From positions 24,137 to 88,136 of the forward strand of contig JTDE01002864.1 in the NCBI GenBank assembly GCA_014338405.1: 64,000 bases of DNA, in the 5' to 3' direction. Numbering within the stretch: position 1 is the first letter of the stretch; each line of letters starts with the position of its first letter. Positions 11,601 through 24,722 of this stretch are shown here, piece after piece. Both the position numbers and the translations under genes were made by a program. The stretch is from Paragonimus skrjabini miyazakii (Eukaryota; Platyhelminthes; Trematoda; Plagiorchiida; Troglotrematidae). The notes below the pieces were generated by a model. That model was not told the DNA's origin, did not search any database, and worked only from the letters and a program-made list of their open reading frames with translations.

Positions 11601-14570
11601 AAAATTTTCCTTCAAAATTCTTTGAACTTTTTGTCTTCAGTTGTGGACAAAACCGACTTTCAAATGTGTACTTAGCAATAGGTATAGAAGGGCGACCTGA
11701 TCGCACGTGTACGCTTTCACTTGAGAGGTTTGTTTGTAATCTGACAATTAATCACACACTTAACCGAAAGTGTTAAATATATATTACACTGATATCTCGA
11801 TAAACAGTCAATTCTTCTGCATCGTACTCCTTTGATTTTTAGCAGAAGCGACTCGGCCGTTTTACCTACGTCAAGTTTTATATTCCATTATGATGTGTCG
11901 TGTTAGAACTAGGTTTAGAAGATACTTTAAGTTTGCTTGGTTGCAGTTAAACGTTTTTAACAAATAATCGTTACCACAGATATCAATGCCATCTTGTTGT
12001 CTGTTGAATGTAAAAGTATCTTGAATCAGTTCGTCGCCTACATTTTCCTCATCCTTCCCAAAAATATTGACCGGAGGACCAAACTGTATTTAATACTGCA
12101 TTAGAAAACTTTGTAATCACTAAATGCTACAATGGATAATGTACTTAGATCGATTCCAAAATTACATAACTGAAGATACAAATCACTCATGAGTAAGCTT
12201 TTTAATACACATGGGCTATGCTACAATTATGGAATCTTTGAAAGTGGGCATTTTATTCAAGGTCGTGAGAGAAGTGTGAAAATATAGAGGAAGTAAGCTG
12301 AAAACAGACAAATTTTATAAAACAATCTCAGAAGTGAATGGCATTCAGTTCACCTATTTGTCAAGGTGGTTTATATCATTTCTGTTAATGATGATGCAGA
12401 AGTGTAGTGGTTTAAAAACAAGAATAGTTGAGGACGTCATCAACAATTATAAGAAGGCATAGTAAGTAAGCGTAGGAACATCATTTTAACGTTCAGTTAA
12501 AAGTTCTGAGATATGTACACCTAATCGGCACGATAATGATACGGAGAGGGCAAAAAGACTAGAAACTCCGATTTTTATACAGTCCCGTAAACGTTTCGGT
12601 AATTTGATATCGGAAGGTTTATCAACGATTTGGAATGTGTGCAGTTGATGGCAAAAATTGACATTTCACCGGCAGAGAATATGACAGAATATGAAGGTAT
12701 GCGACTTCAAGAAACAACTTCATAAGGGCGATGGTACTTTCTCACAAGCTTAAAATCACATCTCGAACATTTCATTACATGATCAAATATGATTTACTAT
12801 AAATATTCCGGAATAGAAGTTGCATTTTGCTAAAAAACAATCTGGAACTTCATGATTAGTAATGTTACATGGAAGGACTCTTGAAAGTAATTGATCAGTA
12901 TATAATTACGAGTTTTTTTGTCAGGAAATGTTTATAAATAGTCGAACAACAGATAATTTCGCAAAACAAAATGTCATAAGAATTGGTTAACGTAATAAGC
13001 ACAGGCAGCTAATTTAAGAAAGTTGTGAATAATGGCATGAGAACCCAAATTAGGTACAACAGTTCAAATAAAGGACTGAACTCCATTGCAAAACAACGCA
13101 AAATAATTTGGACATTTACCTGAAGGAATGAGTCGCATTTCTATTCGTAAACCAGAGTTACACTGTAGCTCCAGACCAGGCTGCTAACAATAACTATAAT
13201 TCAGAACAGCTAGGTCCAAGTTTTACTTATTCCCTCTTTTTCTTTCTAAAAGATAGACGACCTGGTGATTTATGAGGCATTTACTCATAATCAATGTTTC
13301 CGTGTAGTTATTTTGAGTTTGACACAGCAAACACACTTTCTACTCAATGCCATTTTGTTGAACCTACAAAAACCTGCTATCTGTTGTAAGATATCCGCAC
13401 TAAATTTTGTACGAATGAAGTCAAACAGTTTGAATGTCGTGTTCAACATGTTATTGATAAGTGGATTGAGAATAACACAACGTTACGAGCAAGTTGTAAT
13501 ACTCTACGTTTCAACCACCTCGAGTGACCTTCCTCAGGAGTGTAGTAAACGAAATTGGATTCTGATGTGTTTGTTATTTTTGAAATTTGTCTAGGAGTAT
13601 TTCAAGCAGTTTTTATTACCGATGAATAGTCTGGATTTTGGAATGTTTTATCAATGTGCATAACGTTAACGGCTGTACATAACTTTTACAGTTCCGTTTG
13701 TTCTTTTGATTGACTCACTTTGAATGAGTTACACTTTTACAAGACTGTTTAACTGTAGTCTCTGTTTTTTGCGGGTGATCAAATTGTCACGTTGAGAAGA
13801 GGACTAAATCTTCAAATTCAGACCGCAAATATTCTAATGAGTAAGCTTAAGTTCGTTAAATATGGTCAGCGGTGTCCACAACATTCGTCTGACAGATTTT
13901 CAGATATTAGGGCCGTCACTTAGAGATAGAAGTACAGCCCCGGTTTCCATAGAAAATGATCTGTCGAACTGAATGTTATTCAAGTGTGGTTTTGATTGTT
14001 ACTTCAGACGTGATGACACGGTTAACAGCACAGACGTCCAACTGTTTATCTCTTTCAGACGCCAAACAGAAGCGAGGCTTAAGCCTAGTATCATAATATA
14101 AGACGATCCAATAAATACTGTTCAGTTCCATTTGAAAATCACGATTTTGCCACAAGGGCACAAAATACTTTCGGTCGTTTTTGCCATCAAACACTGATCA
14201 TATCAGCGTGTGCATTGGATATGAAAATATCGATTTAGCTACGCTGATTTTGATGATTTACATACTTTTGATTGTGAGTAAAAAACAAATTTAGGGCTAC
14301 TAACTAGACGTATCGTACTTGTTTGCATGACCTATTGATAACATCTGTTTATCATAACACTTTATCTAATTTAATGTGAATAGTCAGGCAATAGACATTT
14401 TTAGTTAAACTTAAACATGTAGAAATATTTTCACAGCTAAATGAGTAAGTTGTGTAGGACTCTGTTGTAACAATAAGACTAGAGCAATATTGAAAACTTT
14501 AGTTAGATAACATGTCTCATGATGACAACTACCAATGTTTCATTATGCACCCTGTCTTTATGGATTACAG
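8653..14570. other. Long stretch with no gene recognised
   Basis: Open stretches at 9206-9454, 9613-9885 and 13265-13594 (plus) show no domain, signal peptide or good pair of splice sites. The segment about 9780-10010 is richer in G and C than its surroundings, with CA-rich runs, and may be a decayed mobile element; I could not assign it. The rest looks like intron or intergenic DNA. Confidence 0.45.
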
Positions 14571-14819
14571 TAAAATTTGGAAAACGTTGCCAATCTCATG
14601 AAAGCTGTCGTTCGATTGGAGCAGAATGTAGCGTCAAACGTACACAGTATACAACCGGCGACGGTAATTATGACACAGATTCACTTACCAAACTCGTGGA
14701 GGGGAGCACACATAGTTCACCGTCAAAGATGGATCACACAGAGCAAATTCAAAATATATGTCAGTGTCCACTGAACAAGATACCGGTATTTCAGTTGGTC
14801 ACCTCTGACTACGTTTGCT
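14571..14819 (+). CDS. Candidate cysteine-rich (EGF/EB-like) exon, hypothetical protein
   Basis: A good 3' splice site (pyrimidine-rich run ending in gattacag at 14570) is followed by 249 open bases (83 codons) and a consensus-like 5' splice site (GTGAGT at 14820). Both borders are phase 1, so the exon is symmetrical, as exons for extracellular cysteine modules often are. The peptide holds RCQSHESCRSIGAEC early on and ICQCPLNKIPVF near the end, then a final Cys. The spacing C-x5-C-x6-C ... C-x-C-P recalls EGF or EB-type modules, but no family match is claimed. The middle is Ser/Thr-rich and polar. The start was set by the acceptor; no initiator Met is implied. It could still be a chance open frame. 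Confidence 0.38.
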
Positions 14820-17800
14820 GTGAGTGATTTTTGGCTTATTCAGCAATTCTATTTTACTAATACGTACTGATGTTCATACTGTGAATATATTCGGTGTATT
14901 GAGATTGAAAAATTAGATTATCGATCTTCTTTATCTCCACTTAGAAGATTTAACTGACGTTGTTTAAACGACTTGGGTTCAGACAGAGCTAAAGTTCGCC
15001 TAGGGCTGTACATCTTCTTCTGAATATAGTTCGATGGATGTGGTATATCTCCCTACTTACAGCCTTTTCGTCCGTTTTCTAACACATCATCTGGGCGGCA
15101 AAATTTACGATAGGTATTCTAACACTGCAGTCGTCTGAACCATAATTCAATGATGCTGTTGATTAGTGTAGATGGGTGACTTCAGCAAAAGTCATATCAG
15201 TCTGGAAAATGAGATACCTTCAAGGTTAAGTCCATAGTGAATGAAAGGTAACGAGGTATATGAGCTGCTTGCCTTTCAACTTTTGTACGATTTCGATTAT
15301 TTCTTCATTCTGACATTTCTAAGCACATGTCTACATCCTCTATAAACTAGCCTACCACAAACTACGACTCCTCCATCATTACTTATCTGGCACAATGTTT
15401 CCTCAATCTCGACATTTTTGCAGAGAACTTGAACGTAATACTTAACTAACGCCTTCATTAAATATCATGTCTGCTGAAAACATGGTACATCAAAATGTTG
15501 ACTGTTCATCTCCAAAAGATTCATAAGTCAAACAGACTACATTGGGGGCAAAGCACAAAGTGTACAAACCAATCTAACAATGTTCGATGAACTGGATATT
15601 TATAAAAGTTGTTTGTATTCATCGGCTTTGTCAATTGTGAGCACGAATTACTGTTGTGTCCTGTGAGTTTATCGATTAACAAATTTCCTTCCCTAGTTGA
15701 GGAATTACTGAGCTCCTCAACAACTTAGACCAACGTATCTTGTGTTTAGTATCAAGGAATATTCACGTTTTTGTAAATTGATGATTATTGTAACTTAACC
15801 AGGGCTGATCAATTCAGTATCCAGAAAATAGCCAGTTACGGTAATTACGGGCTGCGGCTGGACTCGAACAAGCAAACGAGAAACACTACTTAAATACCCG
15901 CTTTAGAGTTACAGCTTAGCTGGTAGAGCAATTGTCGCTTGTGTGTGTTTCTGTTTTCGAGTCAGACGGCGGCTTAAAATTTATGTGCTTGGATCTCTTC
16001 TAAGTTCATCATATCTGCACACCATTTATCAGTACTATTTTGTCCGATAAAAACGCTGGGATTCATTCTTAACCTCACAGTGAGATAGCGGTTGTTAAGT
16101 TCTCATTCAGAGGTCACACAACAAACTGTACACTTCTATAGACAAATATACTCAGAATGACGGTGGATAAGATGTAGTGCAAAATTAATCTACTTTTGAT
16201 AGCGTCCCACTGAAAACGAAGCATAAAAACACATTACTTGCTTCTATGTTTGTTTCAACAAAGCGTGCCTCCTAACAAAATATTCCGCAGAAAAGTTTTC
16301 AACATCCTCTTTGAAACTGACTAGTTATCTTCATTTAAATTCATAAGTTATGCACTCATTTGTTAATTATTCTTCCATTGTATATAAGCAAGTTAAACAG
16401 GTGCAGCTAAGTATCGTTTGAATTAGCCTATCAATAATTATTTCCAGTTATACAAATGAGTGTTCTGTATTGTATATCCAAATCGATGCGGTCCGCACTC
16501 ATAAGTGAATCGCTGCGCCTTATCTAGCCTATGAACTACAGTGTATCATAAAAAGTACTATAGCTATGAGTATCAGTTAACCAGGCAGCATAGATTTTGC
16601 AACGTTATTGGAGAAAATCATTCGAATTAACTACTACCAACTCAGACAGTAGCAGTGTTGACTCAAGATCGTTGATAGTGCCGTTAGCGATGTAAGTAAT
16701 GCCCGTTTTCACCATACATCCTAAACCAAAAACACTCATAGTTTAAAGAACAGTTGCGGTAGATAATAATCACTGAGTATTTAGAGCTGCTGGTGACACC
16801 TGCAATCTTGTGACTTGAGTGGATATATACATATAAACCGGATGAGCTTATATATTACCATAGTATCAGGAAACCATGTAAACTTCCGGTAGAGCGTGCC
16901 ATCTTATCAAACTGTACCTACTGTATCGAGTTACTCAAACGATCTGTCAAAATGACAATTCTGGTTTACCCATGAATACTATCAGTCACTGTTTAACTGA
17001 CATACGTAATCGCCTTCAACAGTTTGCATGAAACTAGAGAATCGTAGCCGATATATTCGGCTGAATTAAAAACAAATACGTTTGAATTATGATAAATAAT
17101 GTTAAACCGACATCCAGCGCCATTAGGTGAACTCCTAAGATAGACAGAGGGGAAAACATCGAGCAACATATATGTTAAGAGATGAAAGGAACACACACGT
17201 CATTTTGAAGTTACAATCATATGACCAAGTCTCCTGAATGTTAACGCTTATTTCGTTGAGTTGAATTTTTCCGTTGCAGTTTGTTCGATGCAGAACAAAA
17301 ATCGCTCAACTGGTCATACACCTTGGGCATGAAAGCTAATGTTCAGAGGTACTCAAATCAATTCAATTGAACAAAGTGATTTCCATGACAGTTTCTATGC
17401 GTGACTGCATCTCAGTAGCTGTGCCAACTAAACATTCTAGAAACTGTGTGCTGTTAATCTCACTTCTTGATTGCAATGTTCATAAACATTGATGACCACC
17501 TGTATAAACTTATGAGGTATCACAGAATGGAGGCTTTTGCTTAAAAGGTTCGACGGATGGTTACAACGGTATCAGGACTATCAGCTCAAATTCTGTTCGA
17601 CCGTACAGGGGAACTTTGGCGTTTAATAGCCAAAGTATCGACAAAGCGGAAGAAACCTTTATGATTGAACTAAACAGTTAAATGAGATGAGCCAAAATGT
17701 GACTCTTTATGATGTTTGACTTGTGATTTGCTATAGATATTGCCATGTCAAACGTCAACCTCGAAATAAGCGTCTGGTATGTCCGCTTGTATTTGACGTT

Positions 17801-17867
17801 CTGGAAACACCCCGACTGATTTAAGGAGGATAATTTGTCGTTCTAAAGAGTGGTATGTTTACCACTT
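14820..17867. other. No gene recognised apart from the tRNA-like pair
   Basis: Frames are short on both strands. The open stretch at 16993-17196 (minus) has no recognisable motif. It would be intron sequence if the exon at 14571-14819 is real. Confidence 0.4.
15838..15980. repeat. Two opposed tRNA-like fragments
   Basis: On the plus strand an A-box-like block (tagctggtagagcaat, 15917-15932) is followed about 25 bases later by a B-box-like block (tttcgagtcagacgg, 15956-15970), close to normal tRNA spacing, but the acceptor arms do not pair. On the minus strand another B-box-like block (gttcgagtccagcc, from 15869 leftwards) lies to the left. The two B-box arms with flanking gtgtttct form an imperfect inverted repeat about 60 bases apart. 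These look like tRNA pseudogenes or a decayed tRNA-derived repeat. Confidence 0.4.
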
Positions 17868-18223
17868 AACGGAGTGATGATAGAATGATGAAACGGTTTG
17901 TTGCAACAACACCAACAACATAACCAGGCACAGAGCAGTCACTCAAACGCAATGTAGTACGCACTGTGTGAATGAGTGATGTGTGGATAATTAGTGTCCA
18001 CCTTCGACAGGATGGCGATTTGTGGCCCTGATGTGACGACAAACGTTGCCTGACCTGTCTCAACTTTGTGACCTCGTTATTGAGCCATGTCGAAATCGGC
18101 GTGGACAGCTCGTTCAAAAATGTGATTCAGATTGAGGTGCCCTGTTCTCTGAAAACCTACTTCATCCTGAAAATGGACATATCCAGGATGCGAAGGCTGT
18201 TTGGTTTGGGTCGACATAAAACG
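17868..18223 (-). repeat. Unclassified interspersed repeat, copy A
   Basis: About 190 bases at 18030-18223 match the reverse complement of 21881-22110. Shared blocks are ctgtccacgccgatttcgac, cagggcacctcaatctgaat and aaccaaacagcc. The left part (17868-18030) matches 19588-19745 in the same orientation, with blocks like tagaatgatgaaacgg/tagaatgagaaaacgg and cagtcactcaaacgca/cagtcactccaacgca. Copy A joins both halves and is the longest copy here. No transposase or RT motif was recognised, so its class is unknown. Confidence 0.7.
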
Positions 18224-19093
18224 ATCTAACTGTAGCACTCGGTTCACAGCTGTTTTCTAATCATGGCAAATTCTTATTGTACCGTCGGGTTGTGATACAG
18301 ATAAAATGGGCATTGCCCAATCTGAATACAGGACAAGTTCAGCTGCACTTTCTTGTTGGAGACGGCGTATTTTCTTTTCGGCGAAAATCATACGGCAATA
18401 CCCGGACCTTCCAGAACTTTGTTATTTCTTTCGTTGAGTGTGTGGCATAATTTCGCAACTTTCCAAGCTTGGTCTGGTCGAAAAAATTCGTACTTGCGTT
18501 CAAGATAGTGGATAATCGTGACTTTACCTGAATTACACTATCGCCTAGCAGGATACCAAGGAGATGTTTAATCCAGTCTCGACCCAGTACATTTGAACCC
18601 GATTCGTTAGTCACATGAAGACTCAGGTAGTTTACGCAATTGATATGGGACATACGCGCAAGGAAGGTACCGATAACATAACTAGCCTGACTAGTATAAG
18701 ATCTTAAGTAAATTTTAAGTGGATCTAACTCTGGAAGATGTGGTAAGGTATGCGATCGCGACAGTGTGATGACTGATCCAGTTTCGCTTTTGAATGTAAC
18801 TTGTTACCCTTTCGCATATACGGAGACAATAAATGGTGTGTGTGACGTTGTTTTAAGGTTATGGTTGTATCCGTTGAACATTCGGGTTCTTGTCGACTAG
18901 ACTAGTTAACTTGGAAGTAGACAACTGGCAAGCCTTATGTTTAGATTGACACACTATCCGAATACGAACTTTTTACTGACAGAATCGATAAGTCGAATTC
19001 AAGTGTGAACGTTTAGTCAGTTCTGAGTGATATTCACCTTCAACGATGACAACAAAAATCCTTACGATGTTTGACATATGCCAACTGGTTTAC

Positions 19094-19150
19094 ATCAGTG
19101 GTGTTCAATCTGTATGAAAATCAAAATCCTCTACTACTCATCAGTAATCA
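19094..19150 (+). mobile_element. SINE tail fragment
   Basis: The block gtgttcaatctgtatgaaaa followed by cctctactactcatcagtaa is the 3' terminus of the SINE family. Nothing of the head or body precedes it, so this is a strongly 5'-truncated copy or a relict next to the larger copy that begins about 30 bases downstream. Confidence 0.7.
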
Positions 19151-19178
19151 AATACCGCTCAGCAAGTCAATGATTTCT

Positions 19179-19547
19179 GTGACTTCAACTTGGAGAGAAG
19201 TCCTAGTCGGGGGGTCATCGATTGGAGTTAACAGACAGTAACCGCATCTCCTTTCGAGGCGATCGGGCAACCTGATCATTACCCACAAGCAAAAGTGGTT
19301 GTGCGTTCACATGTGATAATTCGGTCGTACCTCACGTGAGGTCAGTGGCGCAATGATAGACACGGTTGCCTCATGAACAGAGTGGCCGTGGTTGTAGTCT
19401 CGGCAGTGGCGACGATATGCACTACTGACGAGATCTAATGAGAGCGAAACTCAAGTCTAGTGTTTCTTTTCGAAAGGGACCGACTGGAAAGTCTATGGGA
19501 ATGCGACAGCTGCGATCAACTGTGTGTGATGTTCAATCTATATGACA
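19179..19547 (+). mobile_element. Nearly full-length tRNA-derived SINE
   Basis: This is the best copy in the window and my reference for the family. It has a leader (gtgacttcaacttggagag ... gaggcgatcgggcaacctga), a polymerase III-like region with A-box ggtcagtggcgcaatgatag and B-box-like ggttgtagtctc, then the body (gatatgcactactgacgag, gagtctagtg, gggaccgactggaaagtcta, gacagctgcgatcaa) and gatgttcaatctatatga. It lacks the last 30 or so bases (ctactactcatcagtaa) seen in other copies. Movement would have depended on a LINE partner; which one cannot be told here. Confidence 0.85.
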
Positions 19548-19587
19548 ATGCAATTACTTTATGCCTGTCGCAAAATTATCATGATTA

Positions 19588-19745
19588 ACGGAATGGTAAT
19601 AGAATGAGAAAACGGCTAGCTGGAACAACAACAACCTGAGCAAGTACAAATCAGTCACTCCAACGCACGGTAGTATGCAGTATGTGAACGAGAGATGTGC
19701 AGACAATGATTGACCACAGTGAATAGGATGGCCAATATGACTAGT
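19588..19745 (-). repeat. Unclassified interspersed repeat, copy B
   Basis: It lies in the same orientation as the left part of copy A (17868-18030), at perhaps 75-80 percent identity judged by eye, and directly follows the SINE copy. It lacks the part shared by copies A and C. Confidence 0.6.
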
Positions 19746-20793
19746 TATCTACTGTTTGATAGACACGCACACAACGCGCATAGAACCGTGGATGACGCAT
19801 CACGTAAACGTATCAGAAACAATCACCGACACCAAGGCCATTTTTGTCCCTTGTAACTAGACCACACGCAGCCTGGAGATGGTAATGAATGCCACATACT
19901 AGTGTCGTGAGCCAAGAACAGGGGCTATATATTCAAGAAACCAACACGGGTTATGCGTTTCAACAAACAAAGACACTCGTCTGTGTACGGCACTGGTCCG
20001 AGAACGTCACGGTTGTCACAGACGCCAGTGCTCAGTTCCTGCATGTACCGGAAACCATTTCATGTGATGACGCACTCCGACGTTTCTTCTTGTGTTTCCC
20101 CCATGGCTACTTCAATGTCACAATCCATGCTGTTGCCCAACTGCTGACTATTAGTGGCGTGAGTAGTATATTACGATCGCTTGTCTTCACCACACTAGAA
20201 CTTGTCACATCTTGACCTACGCTTCTCGGAGCCATTTTTGCGGCGTTATACGAGAACATCTTTACATTCTGAGCCATATATCTTTGCTCTGCTTTGTCAA
20301 CAACCTTTTTATATATTATGCTGGTTACTGTGCATTTGTGAATAATGGCTTAATGAATCTTTAGCTTGAGTATCTAATTTATAGAATGCCTATACACATG
20401 AACCAAAATGGTATTTCAGTGAGACAGTACTACGCAGCATAGTTGCTCATATTCCGTGGTCCGATTAGGGCTGGTAACGTCTATTAAGTTTACCAATCTG
20501 CCAATCACCGCAAAAGATGTACTGCTCTACCGACAGATAGACATTATCGTCATGCTAAGTTGAAAAAGATGGTAGTGTTTAAAGAAACCCCAAGGTAAAA
20601 CTTCGGTGGAGTAATATCTGGTGACCGTGGGGAGCATCATAGCCTACCGCGGCCGATCGCTCGTCGCCCAAGTGCTTCATCCAGCTACTGTCGTACTCAT
20701 AATACATAATGTGTTACTGCATCATCCTGCTGAGACCTGGTTGTTCCGTCGCTGATAAAACATTCTGATGCAAAAGTTAAAGGTAGGATTGTT

Positions 20794-21248
20794 CTAGTTT
20801 GTAAAGGAATTAGCGAGTACAGGGCTTGCCCGTAACGTTTTCATCAGAGAAGTAAGGCCCGGTAATCGGTGTTTCAACAGGTACCACCCAAACAATATAA
20901 TTTGGGCCATCTTGTTGTCGGATTGGAGAGAATAGATGGGGTTTTTTGGTGTGCCAAAAATAAGGCTTCTGCACGGATCCATCCATAAAATTTATTGCTT
21001 CGTAAGCAAATACTGTCAAATATATATCCCTTTCTGATAAATACCATGTACATAATGACTTACGGTCATCCGCATCTGATAATCGGAGCTCCTGTAATCG
21101 GGCCTCCCGGTATTACCGATACTTGTATATTTTGGTTGTCCTGTGTACAGTCAACTTCTAAGTGTTGCATTCTTGAGCGAGCCCACGGACGCTCTTTTCG
21201 AGACTGTATTTTTAACACGTCGCAGAACATCACTCGCAGAACAGTCAT
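20794..21248 (-). other. Two overlapping or adjacent open stretches of unknown nature
   Basis: On the minus strand 21248-21066 and 21019-20810 are open for 60 and 69 codons. The peptides look more protein-like than average, and each holds a similar small motif (PGGPITGAPI and PVETPITGPYF). A stop and a frame change separate them. No splice sites join them convincingly and no family is recognised. They may be remnants of an old coding element or chance. Confidence 0.2.
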
Positions 21249-21880
21249 GTGTTGATGTGCGCGGTCAACTGCATCTTTTCAAGTCATGAACACTGCTTGT
21301 TGTAGCAAAGGTTTTCACCAGCCTTCAAACTGATTCACAGGTAATCGATCGCCTACCCACATGTCTCGCATTAAACGCGCCAGTGGTCATTTCTAGACCT
21401 TCATCACAAGCCGCATAAATAAAAGCCAGTTCAAAACACCAATCAGCTGTCAAATTACCGAAACGATGTTCCTCTTACTTGCGTTCCAGGAATATGATAT
21501 GGTTCCAGCATGACAAATCCATTCAGATCGAGCCGTATGCGGCTGGCATCCGGTAAACTTAATTGAGAAGAGTGTAATCCAACATAACTCAACAAGAATA
21601 AAGCCAGCCAGACAGATGGACATGTAGTTTGACAGACACATACACAAACAACTCGAATTAGTCACCACAAGGCCCACAAGTCTGGCGTGCCTTTGATTAA
21701 CTGAAAGTATCGATTCTAAACCGCCAGCAGAAGCATCTATACTTACAGTCTGTACAGTCCTAGAGAAGTCAGTTTGCGAACAAACACTCCGGCCCGTCCC
21801 GCCTAGTTCGATCAGTACTCAACTGTATCAGCATGCTATCCTTGTTCTCAATCATTTAACCGAAATCGACGTGACGCGAA

Positions 21881-22110
21881 CGTTTTAGGTTAACTCAAAC
21901 CAAACAGCCTTCTTATCCTGGATATGTCAATTTTCGGAATGAAGCAGGTTTTCGGAGAACAGGGCACCTCAATCTGAATCACATTTTTGAAAGAGCTGTC
22001 CACGCCGATTTCGACATGGCTCAATAACTAGGTCACAAAATTCAGACAGGCCAGCCTACACTCATCGCCTCTGCAGCATGACTATAATGCGTCACATCAG
22101 GCTGCACAAA
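21881..22110 (+). repeat. Unclassified interspersed repeat, copy C (inverted to A)
   Basis: Reverse-complement match to 18030-18223 in copy A; C carries about 30 extra bases near 22065-22090 (cgcctctgcagcatgac region). With copy A it forms inverted arms about 3.7 kb apart that enclose the SINE and copy B. The short frame NEAGFRRTGHLNLNHIFERA is partly shared with copy A, so the repeat may once have been coding; no family recognised. Confidence 0.7.
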
Positions 22111-24722
22111 TGATGCAATAAACCTAAAAACACGGTATGACGTAAATCAGACTCTCTGGGAAACTTCTCAGTTTTCGATCAGTCTTCGAATAACTTGTAA
22201 ATTTGTTTCTTTCATGAATGCAACCCTTTATTATTCATCGTTTGGTGACAAGATTATCGTGATAGCCCAGTCCGTCAGGAGGATCTCGTATTTTTACTTT
22301 TCCCATTTGCGCTCACCGATGCACGTTAGTCCCTGGTGTAGCGTTGCTTTTCAGGCGCTGAAACGGTCACAGAGACGTGCGTCAACAGCCAGGTATCATG
22401 GTCTTGTTGACTGTGGATGTCGAATTACTGGGGCGGTGGCAATGTGCGACTCGACTGGAGATGTGCGCATATTTCGGTATCAGATAGTTTGACTGTAGTG
22501 ATTACAGTGATGTTTTGTCCACACGTTCACCGGACTGGGTCAGGAGGCGTGTCCGTTGGGTGAGCCCTTTTGCGGGGATTCCGAATTTGTTGTCCAGGTA
22601 CATACCTCTGGTACGATCGGTAGATGCTATAGTCACAATAGACCATAGACGAATTTTTGTTGTCGTTTATCAGCAGTAACCCAACAGAGGTGACTTTACA
22701 CATGGTGACATTCATTTAGTCAATGTTAGCCACATTTCCTAGCCAATTTCTAGAGGCATCCTTCGCCCCGCAACACTCGCATCTGTGAGCTTGTTTCTGG
22801 CGGCAGACTGTTTCTATTGCATAGTTCGTCTTTCTTGCTGGAAGTCTTTCATGTTAGCGGGCTTCTGTTTTATTTCACAAAACAGAGGCTTTTGGAGAGT
22901 TTTCCATTTCATAATCATTTTTGATTAATTCGAAATTAGATTCTGCTTAAGTGAATAAGGATGGTAAAACATTGGTATCAGTTAGCTTTTCTGGTCGTAC
23001 TGTAATTGAGCGGAGTTGGTAGTCCAGATAGATGATGTAGATATTCGGTCGTTCGCCGAGCTTAGCATCCAGATTGTAAATATTCCTTCACGACACAAGG
23101 TGACATCATCGATGCGAATGTTGACTGAGCTTGATGGACGCCTGGTTTCACGTAAAAATGTGTGTTGACCTTTCGACGTGTTGGTTACTAGTGTTTCTCT
23201 TGAAATTTTGAACTGAGGTTTGATTAGTCAATTTCCGTATCTATTGAGCTTCTGCGCTGAGAGTTGGTCAGTTACTTCTATCAAGTTCTAGCGTTAAATC
23301 TGATTAGCTGATCTCAGTTGTTTGCCATTCCCGGACCTAATTAGTCTGTTCGAACAGAGTTTGTCACAGAAGGAATGAAACTGAAACCTTCTAGAACCAT
23401 TAACAAACGGATAGTCCTAACATAACTCAAAACCGTATCACAAATGGCTACAAAACTTCTGCGACTAGATGAGACGAAAAACAACGGTAGTTTTAAAAGG
23501 AACATTGTTAAGATCAGTCTAACTACTCAAACTGGCAGACAACAGAAACGTTATATACAGGAATGAATGCGACGACTAAACGAAACTTGCATCGTTTGGC
23601 CCGAACGAAAGTTATTCACACGATTACCTAAAATAAGCTAGCAGTCAAGAATCACGATGACGTTTTGCTGATGTATTTTCATGAGGACCAAACTGAACAC
23701 ATAATCAATGTCAGCACCATTGTACTCCTCAATCAAGCACGCATCAACCGCGTGGGAGACATTCTTAAGCCTGGCCTTTCTCAACCGGTTAGAAAAACAA
23801 CCATAGCTGGATAAAATTTATGAGTCGGTGCAACTATAGACTTGGTAATATATGAACGTCATCATTTATAAATAACGACAAAACTGGACGAAGCAATTTG
23901 AGCTGGTCGGATCTATGGTCAACACCGGACAATGGACAATCACTCGGATCAAAGTTCAGAACGAAGAATTGGCCAACCGGGTCCAAGAACAGTAGTCAGC
24001 CGATCAGATTTCCTGTTAGAGTATAACAGAAGCAGCGCGTGACCAAACCGACTCTAGGTCCGGAGTTCCAAAGCAACACGAAGTGACTAATCAGGCTCCC
24101 GTTCAAATATTCAAATGCAGCTGAACATAACCGTTTAGAATTTGGCTCAAAACTTCAGAAGGAACAGAAACTAATCAACAAGACTTCAAGCCAGAAGTTC
24201 AACACAGATGTTCACATGAAAACGGGTGTCTATCAAACCCAAACGACGTCCACACTCAAACTCTCAAGCATCAATGATATCATATTGTGCAGTGATGGAA
24301 CGTTTACAATCTGAACGCCAAGCTTGGCGATCGACCGTACGCATATTTAAAAATGACTAGGACATTATCTGCATACTGTCAAATAGAAATGGGTTTGATA
24401 GAATGTCACAATATTGATCTCATTTTACCAATAATTAAACTGCTAGCAGCAGACGGATCATTGTACTCCTAACTGCCAGTCAAAAGTATTTGTCCGAAAG
24501 TTGGATCTCATCTTGCACGTGCACGATAACAAAAGTGATTTCAGTTCCGTCAGTGAAACAGATAAAAAAGCATTGTTATATGAAATTAATCTGCAGTTGA
24601 TATGATGTGTTATGTGGAGCAAAGCGCCGGTAAAAAGTTCACTACAACTACGTATGATTTGGTCCCGAACATTTAAATCATTTACGTAATTAGAAAATTA
24701 ACAATGATCTTTCATTACAATA
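22111..24722. other. No gene recognised
   Basis: Open stretches at 22214-22492 (plus) and 22527-22715 (minus) have no recognised domain. The 22300-22620 segment is richer in G and C than its surroundings. Nothing else stands out. Confidence 0.45.
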
